Shown here: one piece after another, positions 44,957 to 52,793 of the stretch | Layout of the letters: each line of letters opens with the position of its first letter | Position numbering within the stretch: the stretch's first letter is position 1 | Source: Candidatus Marsarchaeota archaeon | GTDB lineage: Archaea; Micrarchaeota; Micrarchaeia; Micrarchaeales; Micrarchaeaceae | Assembly: GCA_023485295.1 (NCBI GenBank) | Contig: JAMCZQ010000004.1 | Location: forward strand, 33,458-97,457 | Direction of reading: 5' to 3' | DNA length: 64,000 bases | The notes under the pieces: model-generated | The model's database searches: none | What the model was told of the DNA's origin: nothing | The model's input: only the letters and a program-made list of their open reading frames with translations | Made by a program: the position numbers and the translations under genes

Positions 44957-45064
44957 ATGGCCGGGACTACAAAAATAACTGCAGATGGCGGTATCTTTAT
45001 TTCACCGCACATTTACTTTTTTGCAGTTTCTATACCATTCTATGCTGGCGTTGCAGCTTTCTAG
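44957..45064 (+). CDS. Possible 35-residue hydrophobic protein
   Basis: In the 301-bp gap between convergently flanked genes, an ATG frame gives MAGTTKITADGGIFISPHIY and a hydrophobic C-terminus FFAVSIPFYAGVAAF. A TATA box TTTATAAA (44931-44938) is centred 23 bp before the ATG, and GGGTG lies 8 bp before it. The promoter support is good, but the product is too short to classify. Confidence 0.4.
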   Translation: MAGTTKITADGGIFISPHIYFFAVSIPFYAGVAAF

Positions 45065-45179
45065 CGCTTTTAGTCACAGAATAATTTAAAATGTAAAGGT
45101 CTTTGATTTATATGAAGTTTTATAATAACATAAATCGATAATTTATTGCAAAGCTTCGGCATTGCCATGATTTTTAACG

Positions 45180-46382
45180 GTGCATAGCTTGGAGACTATT
45201 GATTTAGAAACAAGATTCAAAATCATCAGTAAAACATTTTCTATGCTTGAGCAATATTTTGCGCATTGGAACTACGTTCCAAATGCGTCTATAAATAAAC
45301 TCCATAAAAAGTATGTAAAAGATTTACTTACTACCAACAACAGATATAAATTCGGTTTATTGATGTGCAAGCTGCTCGCAGAATTAAAAAACGGACACAC
45401 ATTCTATTACGATAGGCAATTGCACAACAAAGCAGGAGGGGGCCTGGGCTTCTATGCTTTTTATCACGAGAAAGAAAAGAAATGGGTCGTATTAAGCAGC
45501 ACAATCAATAAAGTAAAGATTGGGGATATAATATTGAAAATAAATGGGGAACCTACAGAAAAATTTTTCGTTGCTGCTTCGAAATATATATCCGGTTCAA
45601 GCGAACTAGAAATAAGGAACAAGTTATTCAAAACATCATTTTTGTTTCCCAAGAAATTAAAAGTAACGACAGACATGGGAACTTTTGCAATAAATAAGAG
45701 ACCTGTAAAATTTCGTTCCATTAAGCCTGAGCCAGTTTTCAAATTAATAGATCCAAAAACCTGCTATGTAAAACTTCCGAGTTTTGCCAAAGGTGAATAT
45801 GCCAAATCTGCAGTCAAATTCCTGAAAAAACACCGCAACTGTGAATCAATTATATTAGATTTAAGAAACAATGAAGGCGGCAACACTCCGGCAAACTTGA
45901 TCAGTGCCTTGATGGATAGGAAGTATCGAAGATTTGCATACAAAGAAGCAATACAAGAGCAGATTTCATACATTTTGGATTCAACCTATGTCAAACGCAA
46001 TAAAATAAAGACAAGGTATAAACTACAAAGGCCTAAGTGGATTACACCATTAAAAAGCGCTTACAAGGGCAAGGTGTTCATTCTTGTGAATCAATTCACT
46101 TTCTCTGCAGGAGAAGACTTTTCCTTTCCGTTCAAAGACAATGGTCGCGCCACGCTTATCGGCATTAAAACTGCCGGAACAAACGGCAGTACATTGATTA
46201 AGGATTTCGGAGATGGCATATATTTGGGCATAGGGGTAGTCCAGGCTATCTATCCTAACGGAACAAGGTTCGAAGGAATTGGGATAAAGCCAGATATAGA
46301 AGTCTATCCAGCAATGAGCGATATAAAACAAGGCAAAGACTGCATATTGGCAAAAGCCATATCTTTAGCTAAGAAAGGCTAA
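45180..46382 (+). CDS. S41-family (C-terminal processing) peptidase
   Basis: A 400-residue serine protease of the Tsp/Tricorn-core group. A PDZ-like segment (NKVKIGDIILKINGEP, about 112-127) precedes the catalytic domain: CYVKLPSF, SIILDLRNNEGG, then VNQFTFSAGEDF with the nucleophile Ser, and IGIKTAGTNGS with the general-base Lys region. No signal peptide is seen, so it would act in the cytoplasm. The GTG start at 45180 could also be TTG 45189. The gene is more AT-rich than its neighbours and may be acquired. Confidence 0.82.
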   Translation: MHSLETIDLETRFKIISKTFSMLEQYFAHWNYVPNASINKLHKKYVKDLLTTNNRYKFGLLMCKLLAELKNGHTFYYDRQLHNKAGGGLGFYAFYHEKEKKWVVLSSTINKVKIGDIILKINGEPTEKFFVAASKYISGSSELEIRNKLFKTSFLFPKKLKVTTDMGTFAINKRPVKFRSIKPEPVFKLIDPKTCYVKLPSFAKGEYAKSAVKFLKKHRNCESIILDLRNNEGGNTPANLISALMDRKYRRFAYKEAIQEQISYILDSTYVKRNKIKTRYKLQRPKWITPLKSAYKGKVFILVNQFTFSAGEDFSFPFKDNGRATLIGIKTAGTNGSTLIKDFGDGIYLGIGVVQAIYPNGTRFEGIGIKPDIEVYPAMSDIKQGKDCILAKAISLAKKG

Positions 46383-46415
46383 ATCCATGATTTACCAATG
46401 CTCTTAAAGCATAAG

Positions 46416-46488
46416 TGCGACCTCCGGGATTTGAACCCGGGTTACCGCCTTGGCAAGGCGATGTCCTACCAGGCTAGACTAAGATCGC
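46416..46488 (-). tRNA. tRNA-Gly (GCC)
   Basis: Acceptor GCGATCT/AGGTCGC, discriminator A, anticodon stem TCGCC/GGCGG with loop TTGCCAA (anticodon GCC), and T arm CCGGG-TTCAAAT-CCCGG. It is 73 nt, without intron or encoded CCA. Confidence 0.95.
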
Positions 46489-46600
46489 GCATAAATGTTT
46501 TCATGTCAAAGTTCTTAAAAACTTTGTTAATTTTCAAGGCGCAAAGCTAAGCAATCAAAAAGGATTATAGCATTTGGCTGTGAAATCTTCGTGTGGTTGC

Positions 46601-46897
46601 ATGATAAATGTAGGCTTGTATTACAGGGTGAAGAGCGGGAACGAAAAGCAGTTTGAGGACACATTTGCTGCAGTATCGGAATATCTGTCTTCAGGCAAGG
46701 GATTCAAGCTCGCCAAGCTATACAAGGAGGTTGGCACTAACGAGTACATGATATACAGCGAATGGGACAGCCTGAACGCCTTCACGGAATTCGTAAGGAG
46801 CGAGGCCTTTCATAAGGTAACTAGCTCAGGGAAGGACATCCTTGAAGGCCAGCCAAGGCACAGGATATTCTACGAGCAGGGAAAGGATGGTAGCTGA
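46601..46897 (+). CDS. ABM-domain protein (monooxygenase-like)
   Basis: A 98-residue ferredoxin-like protein of the antibiotic biosynthesis monooxygenase superfamily: MINVGLYYRVKSGNEKQFED, YKEVGTNEYMIYSEWDSLNA and a helix FTEFVRSEAFHKVTS. Such proteins act as cofactor-free oxygenases, heme-binding proteins or quinol oxidases. A TTG at 46574 is in frame, but ATG 46601 starts directly at the first strand. Its stop overlaps the start of the coiled-coil gene (TGATG). Confidence 0.82.
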   Translation: MINVGLYYRVKSGNEKQFEDTFAAVSEYLSSGKGFKLAKLYKEVGTNEYMIYSEWDSLNAFTEFVRSEAFHKVTSSGKDILEGQPRHRIFYEQGKDGS

Positions 46898-48117
46898 TGC
46901 TTTTCAGGAAGCCGGAAGAAGAGAGAGAGGTGCAGATTGGCGAGCTTGAGGGTTTTTTCAGGGAGATGTTTGAGCGCGAGTCCGAAAAAGCTGTTAAAAG
47001 GGCAGAACAGGTCGAGCCGCACATAACCCATGGCCTGCACATGTTCGAAAAGGCAGCCGAAGCCTTGGCGGAATACAATGGCGAGCCCGATGAGGAATTC
47101 ATAGGCCGCGCAAGCATAAGCTCTGCGAAGGAGCAGAAGTCGCACTATACGGATGCGCTGCAAAAAGCCTTGGCCTCGCTTGCAGCTGAGCTCAAGGATG
47201 CCCATGCAGGCACAAGGTATGAGACCATGCTGCGCAAAAAGGACATCTATACGGAATTCGTATCAAAGGTGCTGTCTTTGAATTCCAGCTTCAAGCTTGC
47301 AGTGCTAGGCTATTCGGAGCGAATGGGAGACTTCAAAAAGTCGTTTTCCGTCATAGAGAAGAACCTGAAAGCGCTGGAGTCCGAGCTCGGCTTCGGGTCC
47401 GAAGCTTTCAGGCAGTATGAATCCGCAATTGGCCACGTCCAGGCTTTGCTCGGCGGCATGGAGAATATACGCTTGGCCAGCATGCAGAACGACTATACGC
47501 AAAAGGATGCCGCCACAGCTTCGAGTTCTGATATCGAGCGCGATCGTTCGGCGCTCGAAGGCAAAATCAGAGAGATCTCCGCAAAAATAAGCGATTGCGA
47601 AAAGCGTTCCAAATCCATTTCGGCAGAGATGGAGCTCCTGCTGCTTCCGATAGAGCGCGTATCCAGGAAATACGACCACTCAATTCCAAGCAAGGAAGGA
47701 ATCGGCCAGTATATAGCAGATCCAGTGAGCAAGCTAGCCAGCGAGCTCTCATACTCGAATTTTGTATCGCTGCTAAATGACATGAGAAAAAAGATAGAGC
47801 AGGGGTCGATAGAGATAAAAAATAAAGAGGACGTGCTGTCGCAGATAAGCCTTATCTTAAATACGAACTTGTCAGACATGGCTTATCAGGCCATGAAGCT
47901 TGAATCGGAAAAAGCCGAGCTGTCTGAGCAATTGAAATCCTATGATATAGAGCTGCACAAGGTGCACGCCCAGAAATCCAGCACTGATTCGCTCATCAGG
48001 GAGCGCGAAACCGCTGCCAAAAGGCTGTCCTATACCAAGGCCGAGGCAGAGCAGCGGAAGCTTACAATAGAAAGGCTTGCCTACGACTTATACAAAGTAA
48101 GGCTAAAAATCGTCTGA
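46897..48117 (+). CDS. Long coiled-coil protein
   Basis: A 406-residue, almost wholly helical, charged protein with heptad-like stretches (KIREISAKISDCEKRSKSIS, AYQAMKLESEKAELSEQLKS). No ATP-binding or membrane segments are present. It is coupled to the ABM gene by a one-base overlap. It could be a structural, cell-division or scaffold protein; no family is recognised. Confidence 0.7.
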   Translation: MLFRKPEEEREVQIGELEGFFREMFERESEKAVKRAEQVEPHITHGLHMFEKAAEALAEYNGEPDEEFIGRASISSAKEQKSHYTDALQKALASLAAELKDAHAGTRYETMLRKKDIYTEFVSKVLSLNSSFKLAVLGYSERMGDFKKSFSVIEKNLKALESELGFGSEAFRQYESAIGHVQALLGGMENIRLASMQNDYTQKDAATASSSDIERDRSALEGKIREISAKISDCEKRSKSISAEMELLLLPIERVSRKYDHSIPSKEGIGQYIADPVSKLASELSYSNFVSLLNDMRKKIEQGSIEIKNKEDVLSQISLILNTNLSDMAYQAMKLESEKAELSEQLKSYDIELHKVHAQKSSTDSLIRERETAAKRLSYTKAEAEQRKLTIERLAYDLYKVRLKIV

Positions 48118-48126
48118 CTGAAACAT

Positions 48127-48140
48127 TAATATATATAAAA
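48127..48140 (+). promoter_or_regulatory. TATA element of the zinc-finger mini-gene
   Basis: TAATATATATAAAA lies 27-40 bp upstream of ATG 48167, the usual distance for a nearly leaderless archaeal transcript. Confidence 0.55.
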
Positions 48141-48166
48141 GGGCGAAAGGTTAATTGCGTGATATT

Positions 48167-48343
48167 ATGGCTGTTTGTTCTGCATGCGGAAAGAAGATTG
48201 CAAAAGGCAAGCAATGCTTCATGTGCGATGATTGTTATAACACATATTGCACAGATGACGGATTTCAGTATACGGATCCCAATGGCGGCTACAAATGCAT
48301 GAACTGCGGCGGCCATTTGAATTTTATATACTGCACTTATTAG
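48167..48343 (+). CDS. 58-residue Cys-rich zinc-finger protein
   Basis: A tiny protein with Cys pairs CSACGKK, CFMCDDC and CMNCGGH plus single Cys at NTYCTDD and IYCTY, enough for two zinc sites. The spacing resembles a treble-clef or B-box-like finger. ATG 48167 is chosen since a TATA box precedes it by about 30 bp; a TTG at 48155 is also in frame. It may bind nucleic acid or protein. Confidence 0.7.
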   Translation: MAVCSACGKKIAKGKQCFMCDDCYNTYCTDDGFQYTDPNGGYKCMNCGGHLNFIYCTY

Positions 48344-48372
48344 AAAGCTGTAACTGACAGCCTGGCAGTTCT

Positions 48373-48672
48373 TCAATCTACGTAATCCCTGTAGCTGCCG
48401 CTTCCAAGTTTTACCCCTATTTTGAGCTTTTCCAGCATTCTCCTCATATCAGGCCCTGCGCCGCCAGCTATGACCTCGCTTACCTTGTGCTCCATGATGA
48501 ACTTTGCAATTGTAGCATGATGCAGTCCTTCCTGCTCTGTCTCATGCGCTTCGCCCCACTTGACATCAATTTCTTCTGTCTTTTCGGCCTTCCCATCCTT
48601 AACATGGACAATTGCAACTTTAGGAGCTCTTCCAATCCCTGTCAGCATTCCGCCTTCATCTATTGCCGCCAT
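48373..48672 (-). CDS. NifX/NifB-like (FeMo-co domain) protein
   Basis: A 99-residue protein of the dinitrogenase iron-molybdenum cofactor family (MTH1175-like): MAAIDEGGMLTGIGRAPKVA at the start, EGLHHATIAKFIMEHKVSEV, and the glycine-rich AGGAGPDMRRMLEKLKIGVK. Nitrogenase genes are absent, so it more likely binds or carries iron-sulfur or metal clusters. ATG 48672 lies about 28 bp after a TATA box (48697-48704), supporting it over longer readings. Confidence 0.75.
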   Translation of the reverse strand: MAAIDEGGMLTGIGRAPKVAIVHVKDGKAEKTEEIDVKWGEAHETEQEGLHHATIAKFIMEHKVSEVIAGGAGPDMRRMLEKLKIGVKLGSGSYRDYVD

Positions 48673-48777
48673 TATTATTTTTTCTTGCAAAAAATCACGC
48701 TTCGTATATAAACATATGATATGCTGCAAATACTATTTCGAGCAGCAAGCAGGAATTTAAACTGCTGCAATATCAAT

Positions 48778-48849
48778 TGCCGCTGGTCGGATTTGAACCG
48801 ACGACATTTCGGTCTTCAGCCGAACGCTCTCCCACTGAGCTACAGCGGC
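48778..48849 (-). tRNA. tRNA-Phe (GAA)
   Basis: Acceptor GCCGCTG/CAGCGGC, D arm GCTC/GAGC, anticodon stem TTCGG/CCGAA with loop CTGAAGA (anticodon GAA) and T arm GTCGG-TTCAAAT-CCGAC, discriminator A. It is 72 nt, without intron or CCA. Confidence 0.95.
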
Positions 48850-48908
48850 GTTATGATGCCTTAGTGCTAAATTAGTATCGAGGCAATTATTATAACCTTT
48901 TATTAGAT

Positions 48909-48921
48909 AAGAATATATAAA
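48909..48921 (+). promoter_or_regulatory. Strong TATA box of the putative RNA gene
   Basis: AAGAATATATAAA is centred about 26 bp before 48942. It is one of the clearest TATA boxes in the window and is followed by no convincing protein start. Confidence 0.6.
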
Positions 48922-48941
48922 AAAGTTTATAAGTCGCTGTG

Positions 48942-49235
48942 CGATGGAAAAGCATTGGGCCAAGTAGACGGAATTGGAATGGTTGCACTTTGGCAAAGGT
49001 TTCAAATTCTACACTGGAAAGCTCCAAAGCGCAGATGGAAAAGGTCAAGAGGCGCCAAGGCAAATGCCACATGCGCTGGAGCAGCAAAGTCATTATAACG
49101 TGCTGCCAAACACGTGGCCTGTAGAGCCAAGAGCTTATTAGGCCAGCATACGCCGGAGAACGGCTTAGGAACAAGATTCCAGGCAATGCCGCCAACAGGC
49201 CTAAGCGAAACACCGCAGCATCAATGCTTTATAAC
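48942..49235 (+). ncRNA. Putative structured non-coding RNA, about 290 nt
   Basis: The 428-bp gap between tRNA-Phe and the helicase gene is GC-richer than normal intergenic DNA and has a strong TATA box. Its two ends form a perfect 9-bp helix: AAAGCATTG (48949-48957) with CAATGCTTT (49222-49230). Inside are further helices, such as GCTTAGG with CCTAAGC (about 49163 and 49200). GGAAAGCTCC (about 49015) and AGAACGGCTTA (about 49157) faintly recall the two strands of RNase P RNA helix P4 but do not fit it exactly. No SRP Alu or S-domain motif was found. Short frames here have no SD and poor protein character. Confidence 0.5.
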
Positions 49236-49277
49236 TTAGTTCTGAATCTTTAAATAAAACTAATAAAGTGGTAATGC

Positions 49278-50828
49278 TTGGACTGGTCTGATCTAGAGCC
49301 GTATTCAAACATAGTCGACACGTCAAACGCAGAGCCCAGGGCATACCAGATAAACATAATAAAGTCTATCGCAGAAGGCAAGAACGAGCTGGTAGTGCTG
49401 CCTACGGGCCTGGGCAAGACGCTCATAGCTATATTTGCAATGGCCATGGCCTTGTACAACGGCAAGAAAGCCCTGATGCTTGCCCCTACTAAGCCTTTAA
49501 GCGAGCAGCACTTTGCGTCTCTTTCCTCAACGCTCAAAATAAACAGCGAAGAGATACTGCTGCTTACAGGCGCAACAAAGGCCTCCAAGCGGGCCGAGGC
49601 GATAAACGCATCGCGCATAATAATAGGCACGCCGCAGACAGCTGCTAACGACCTGAGCAGGGGCAGGCTGAGCCTGAACGATTTTGGCATAGTGGTATTC
49701 GACGAGTGCCACAGGGCCGTTGGCAGGTATGCCTATACGTACATAGCAAACGAGGCAAAGCTGCGCAGCGTGCAGATAATAGGGCTTACCGCGTCTCCAG
49801 GAAGCGACAGGAAGAAGATTGCAGAGCTAATCAATACCCTAGGCATAACCAAGATAGAGGTCAAGAGCTCTACAGATCCTGACGTACAGCCATACGTGCA
49901 TGACAAGACGACAAATACGATATACGTGGACACCTCTCCTGAGATAAAGCAGATAATGTCGATACTGAAGCCGCTGATAAATGCGCACCTGCGCAAGCTC
50001 TATGACACTGGGCTTAGCCCATTCGCAGACTTTGAGCGCATGCCTAAGCGTAGATTCCTAGAGATAGGGGATTTGATAAAGAAGATAGAAGCCCATAACT
50101 ACAAGTTTGCAGCAATATTCAACTATGTATACGTGCTTGACCTGGTGCATGCATACGACCTTGTCTCGACAGAGGGCCTTTATCCATTTGCAAGCTACAT
50201 AAATTCGTTGAAGTCCAAGGAGAAAAAGAGCAAGGTGGTTGAAAGCATAATAAAAAATCCGGAAATTTCAAGGGCCCTGGAAATAGCGGAATCTGGAATG
50301 CGTGCAGGCCTCGAGCATCCAAAAATGCTGAAGCTTGTAGAACTGCTTAGGACAAGCCTTTCAGGCAAAAGCATTATCATATTCGCCCAGTTCCGCTCCA
50401 CAATCAAGGCGATCGTGGAAGCGCTGAACAGCAACGGCATGAATGCACGTGGGTTCATAGGCCGCAAGGAGGGCATAACGCAGGCGGACCAGGCAGCAAT
50501 AATCAAGGAATTTAGGGAGAAGAAATTTGACATACTTGTTGCTACGTCCATAGGCGAGGAAGGTCTAGACATACCTGCTGTCGACTGCGTAATATTCTAC
50601 GAGCCAATACCGAGCGAGATACGGAGCATACAGCGCAAGGGCAGGGCCGGCAGATTCAAATTCGGCGAAGTGATAATACTCGTCGCAAGGGCCACGAAGG
50701 ACGAAGGCTATCTTATGATATCCCGCATAAGGGAGAAAAGGATGCTGGATACTATTATAAAGATAAGGGACCAAATGGAAAACGGTACATACAGGAACGC
50801 CAAGCCATTGCGGCAGGCGAGGCTTTGA
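49278..50828 (+). CDS. Hef/FANCM-type SF2 helicase without nuclease domain
   Basis: A 516-residue helicase: Walker A LPTGLGKT (K47), APTKPLSEQH, Walker B VVFDECHRA, LTASPGS, a helical insertion (about 205-345) typical of Hef/Mph1/FANCM, then FAQFRSTIKAI, VATSIGEEGLDIPAVD and RSIQRKGRAGR. Full-length euryarchaeal Hef continues with an XPF-like nuclease; this one stops soon after motif VI. It likely remodels stalled forks and branched DNA, and hjc lies two genes downstream. The start is TTG at 49278. The antiporter gene starts 2 bp after its stop. Confidence 0.87.
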   Translation: MDWSDLEPYSNIVDTSNAEPRAYQINIIKSIAEGKNELVVLPTGLGKTLIAIFAMAMALYNGKKALMLAPTKPLSEQHFASLSSTLKINSEEILLLTGATKASKRAEAINASRIIIGTPQTAANDLSRGRLSLNDFGIVVFDECHRAVGRYAYTYIANEAKLRSVQIIGLTASPGSDRKKIAELINTLGITKIEVKSSTDPDVQPYVHDKTTNTIYVDTSPEIKQIMSILKPLINAHLRKLYDTGLSPFADFERMPKRRFLEIGDLIKKIEAHNYKFAAIFNYVYVLDLVHAYDLVSTEGLYPFASYINSLKSKEKKSKVVESIIKNPEISRALEIAESGMRAGLEHPKMLKLVELLRTSLSGKSIIIFAQFRSTIKAIVEALNSNGMNARGFIGRKEGITQADQAAIIKEFREKKFDILVATSIGEEGLDIPAVDCVIFYEPIPSEIRSIQRKGRAGRFKFGEVIILVARATKDEGYLMISRIREKRMLDTIIKIRDQMENGTYRNAKPLRQARL

Positions 50829-50829
50829 G

Positions 50830-52137
50830 ATGCTGAATTACGAAATAGTTTTCATGTTCATAGCGGGAGTCGCGTTCCTAGGGTTCATACTCAATGCGCT
50901 ATTCGACAAGCTAAACATAACTAGCGTGCTGCCGCTTATGCTCATAGGCCTGCTGATAGGCCCTGTGCTGAAAATAGTGCCTACTGGACCTACAAGCACG
51001 ATAGCACAGCTTACACCTTATGTGACTGCGCTTGCCGTAGCATTCATACTCTTTGACGTAGGCATAAACCTGCGCGTATCAAATATAAAGGCGGTTTTCA
51101 AAAGGGCAACAGGATTCACATTCGGCCTTGCCACAATGACAGGCATAATAGTAGGAGTGGTAACGTTCTTCGCTACGCACTATACGCTGGGATGGAGCAT
51201 AATCGATTCTTTCATATTCAGCTTCGCGCTTTCAGGCCCAAGCAGCATAATAGTGCCAACGCTCGTTAAAGTAATAAAAATGAGCGACGAGCTGAAGACT
51301 ACGCTGCTCTATGAAAGCGTAGCCTCTGATACGCTGGAGCTCATAATACCTATACTGCTCTTGGACATACTTGCGAGCGCTTCAATCACTGGCTTTGCGA
51401 TAGCAGGCTTGGTTATCGACGCAGTGGTAGGCTCCATAGTGCTCGGGGTCCTGTTTGCAATATTCTGGCTATTCCTGCTTGGCAGGTTCAAGAATTACAG
51501 CGAGGATTACGCATGGATGCTCACTATAGCAATGGTGATTGCGACATACGGGATAGCGCAATTTATAGGTGCCAACGGTGCAATAACTATATTTGTATTC
51601 GGAATATTGTTCAGCAATATAGGTTCGGTCAAGCCCAAGGCTGGCGTTGCCCATGAGCCCACATTCATTGAGCGCTATCTTTCTATACCATACAGCATAG
51701 ACCATGTAAAGGAGTACCAGAAGGAAATAGTGTTCTTCACGAGCACGTTCTTTTTCGTTTACATAGGAATGCTCTTTGCATTGGGCAACGCAACGCTGCC
51801 GCTCTTCATATTCGCTCTGCTCATAGCATTCGTCATAATGCTCATAAGGTTCGAGGGTGCAGGCATGCTGAAGCAGTACCTTTCTAATGATGACAAAGAG
51901 GCATACAGGCAGAAGCAGTTCATATCATACAACATAGCCAGGGGCCTTTCGCCAGCCATAGTTGCAACATTGCCGCTTGCATACGGCATAACAATACCTG
52001 GATTTCTTGATGCGATGTTCATAGTAATACTGTTTACAAACATACTCTCAACATTCGGCATAATGATATCATACAAGAAAAAGCAGCCTGAGATAATCTC
52101 GGCCCAGAAGCGCCAGGCGCCCGCGGTGCCGGTATGA
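50830..52137 (+). CDS. Cation:proton antiporter (CPA family)
   Basis: A 435-residue membrane protein with twelve or thirteen helices. TALAVAFILFDVGINLRVSN and FALSGPSSIIVPTLVKV correspond to the conserved helices 4-6 of NhaP/KefB-type exchangers. The cytoplasmic KEYQKEIVFFTSTFFFVYIG block and the late helices follow. It would exchange Na+ or K+ for H+ to hold internal pH, fitting an acid habitat. It is packed against the helicase gene and may share its transcript. Confidence 0.85.
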   Translation: MLNYEIVFMFIAGVAFLGFILNALFDKLNITSVLPLMLIGLLIGPVLKIVPTGPTSTIAQLTPYVTALAVAFILFDVGINLRVSNIKAVFKRATGFTFGLATMTGIIVGVVTFFATHYTLGWSIIDSFIFSFALSGPSSIIVPTLVKVIKMSDELKTTLLYESVASDTLELIIPILLLDILASASITGFAIAGLVIDAVVGSIVLGVLFAIFWLFLLGRFKNYSEDYAWMLTIAMVIATYGIAQFIGANGAITIFVFGILFSNIGSVKPKAGVAHEPTFIERYLSIPYSIDHVKEYQKEIVFFTSTFFFVYIGMLFALGNATLPLFIFALLIAFVIMLIRFEGAGMLKQYLSNDDKEAYRQKQFISYNIARGLSPAIVATLPLAYGITIPGFLDAMFIVILFTNILSTFGIMISYKKKQPEIISAQKRQAPAVPV

Positions 52138-52159
52138 AAATTTTAAGAATGGTATATGC

Positions 52160-52582
52160 ATGCACAGATATGTAAAAGGGGCCAGGAGCGAGCGTGAACT
52201 GATCAATGCATTCTATGAGAAGAATTTTTCAGTGATGAGAAGCGCAGGCAGCGGCGTGAATTCCCTAAGCCCTGACATAATAGTATTCAGAGGCGGCAAA
52301 GGCTACGCGTTCGAGTGCAAGGCCTGGAACAGGTCAAGCCTGTCCATAGAAAGGGAAAAGTACGAAGTGCTGAAGCGCTGGGAGGCGAACACGAAAATGA
52401 ACACCTTTATCGCATGGAGGATGAATTCCAAGGGCTGGTTCTTCATAAAGCTGGACGAAATGAAAAAGACCGAAAAAAATTATACCGTAACAAAGTCGAC
52501 CGCCATGGGAATAGGGCGCAATCTGGGAAGCATAATAGCCGATTCGGAATATCTGGAGGGCCAAAAAATCGTATTGCCCTAG
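52160..52582 (+). CDS. hjc: Archaeal Holliday junction resolvase
   Basis: A 140-residue Hjc nuclease. KGARSERELINAF holds the first Glu; SAGSGVNSLSPDIIVFRGG gives D39, and AFECKAW gives E52 and K54, completing the nuclease active site. It resolves four-way junctions during recombination and repair. The start lies 22 bp after the antiporter stop, so Hef-like helicase, antiporter and hjc may be one operon. Confidence 0.92.
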   Translation: MHRYVKGARSERELINAFYEKNFSVMRSAGSGVNSLSPDIIVFRGGKGYAFECKAWNRSSLSIEREKYEVLKRWEANTKMNTFIAWRMNSKGWFFIKLDEMKKTEKNYTVTKSTAMGIGRNLGSIIADSEYLEGQKIVLP

Positions 52583-52793
52583 CAGAGGCAATATATAAAT
52601 AATTATGCTGCATATTTCTAATTATAAGATAAAGCATCCAAGGACTGTCATAATAAATGCTCTAAACGGAGTGTGATTATGAATCAAATCTATTATGATT
52701 TTAGAATATTTCGTTCTGCAAAGCACGGATTGCAATGCGCAGCCGTGCCAGAATTAGCAGGGCTGAGCATTGTTTTTGACTAGTCCTTAAAGC

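Noticed and set aside
48890..49213. 107-codon minus-strand frame opposite the putative RNA
   Set aside because: The strong TATA box and the closing helix support a plus-strand RNA; the frame has no start signals and looks like a shadow.
48942..49235. Identification as SRP RNA or as a standard RNase P RNA
   Set aside because: The Alu UGUAA motif and the helix 8 motif of SRP were not found. RNase P-like motifs are offset by an extra base, and the 3' motif pairs with a neighbouring segment instead.
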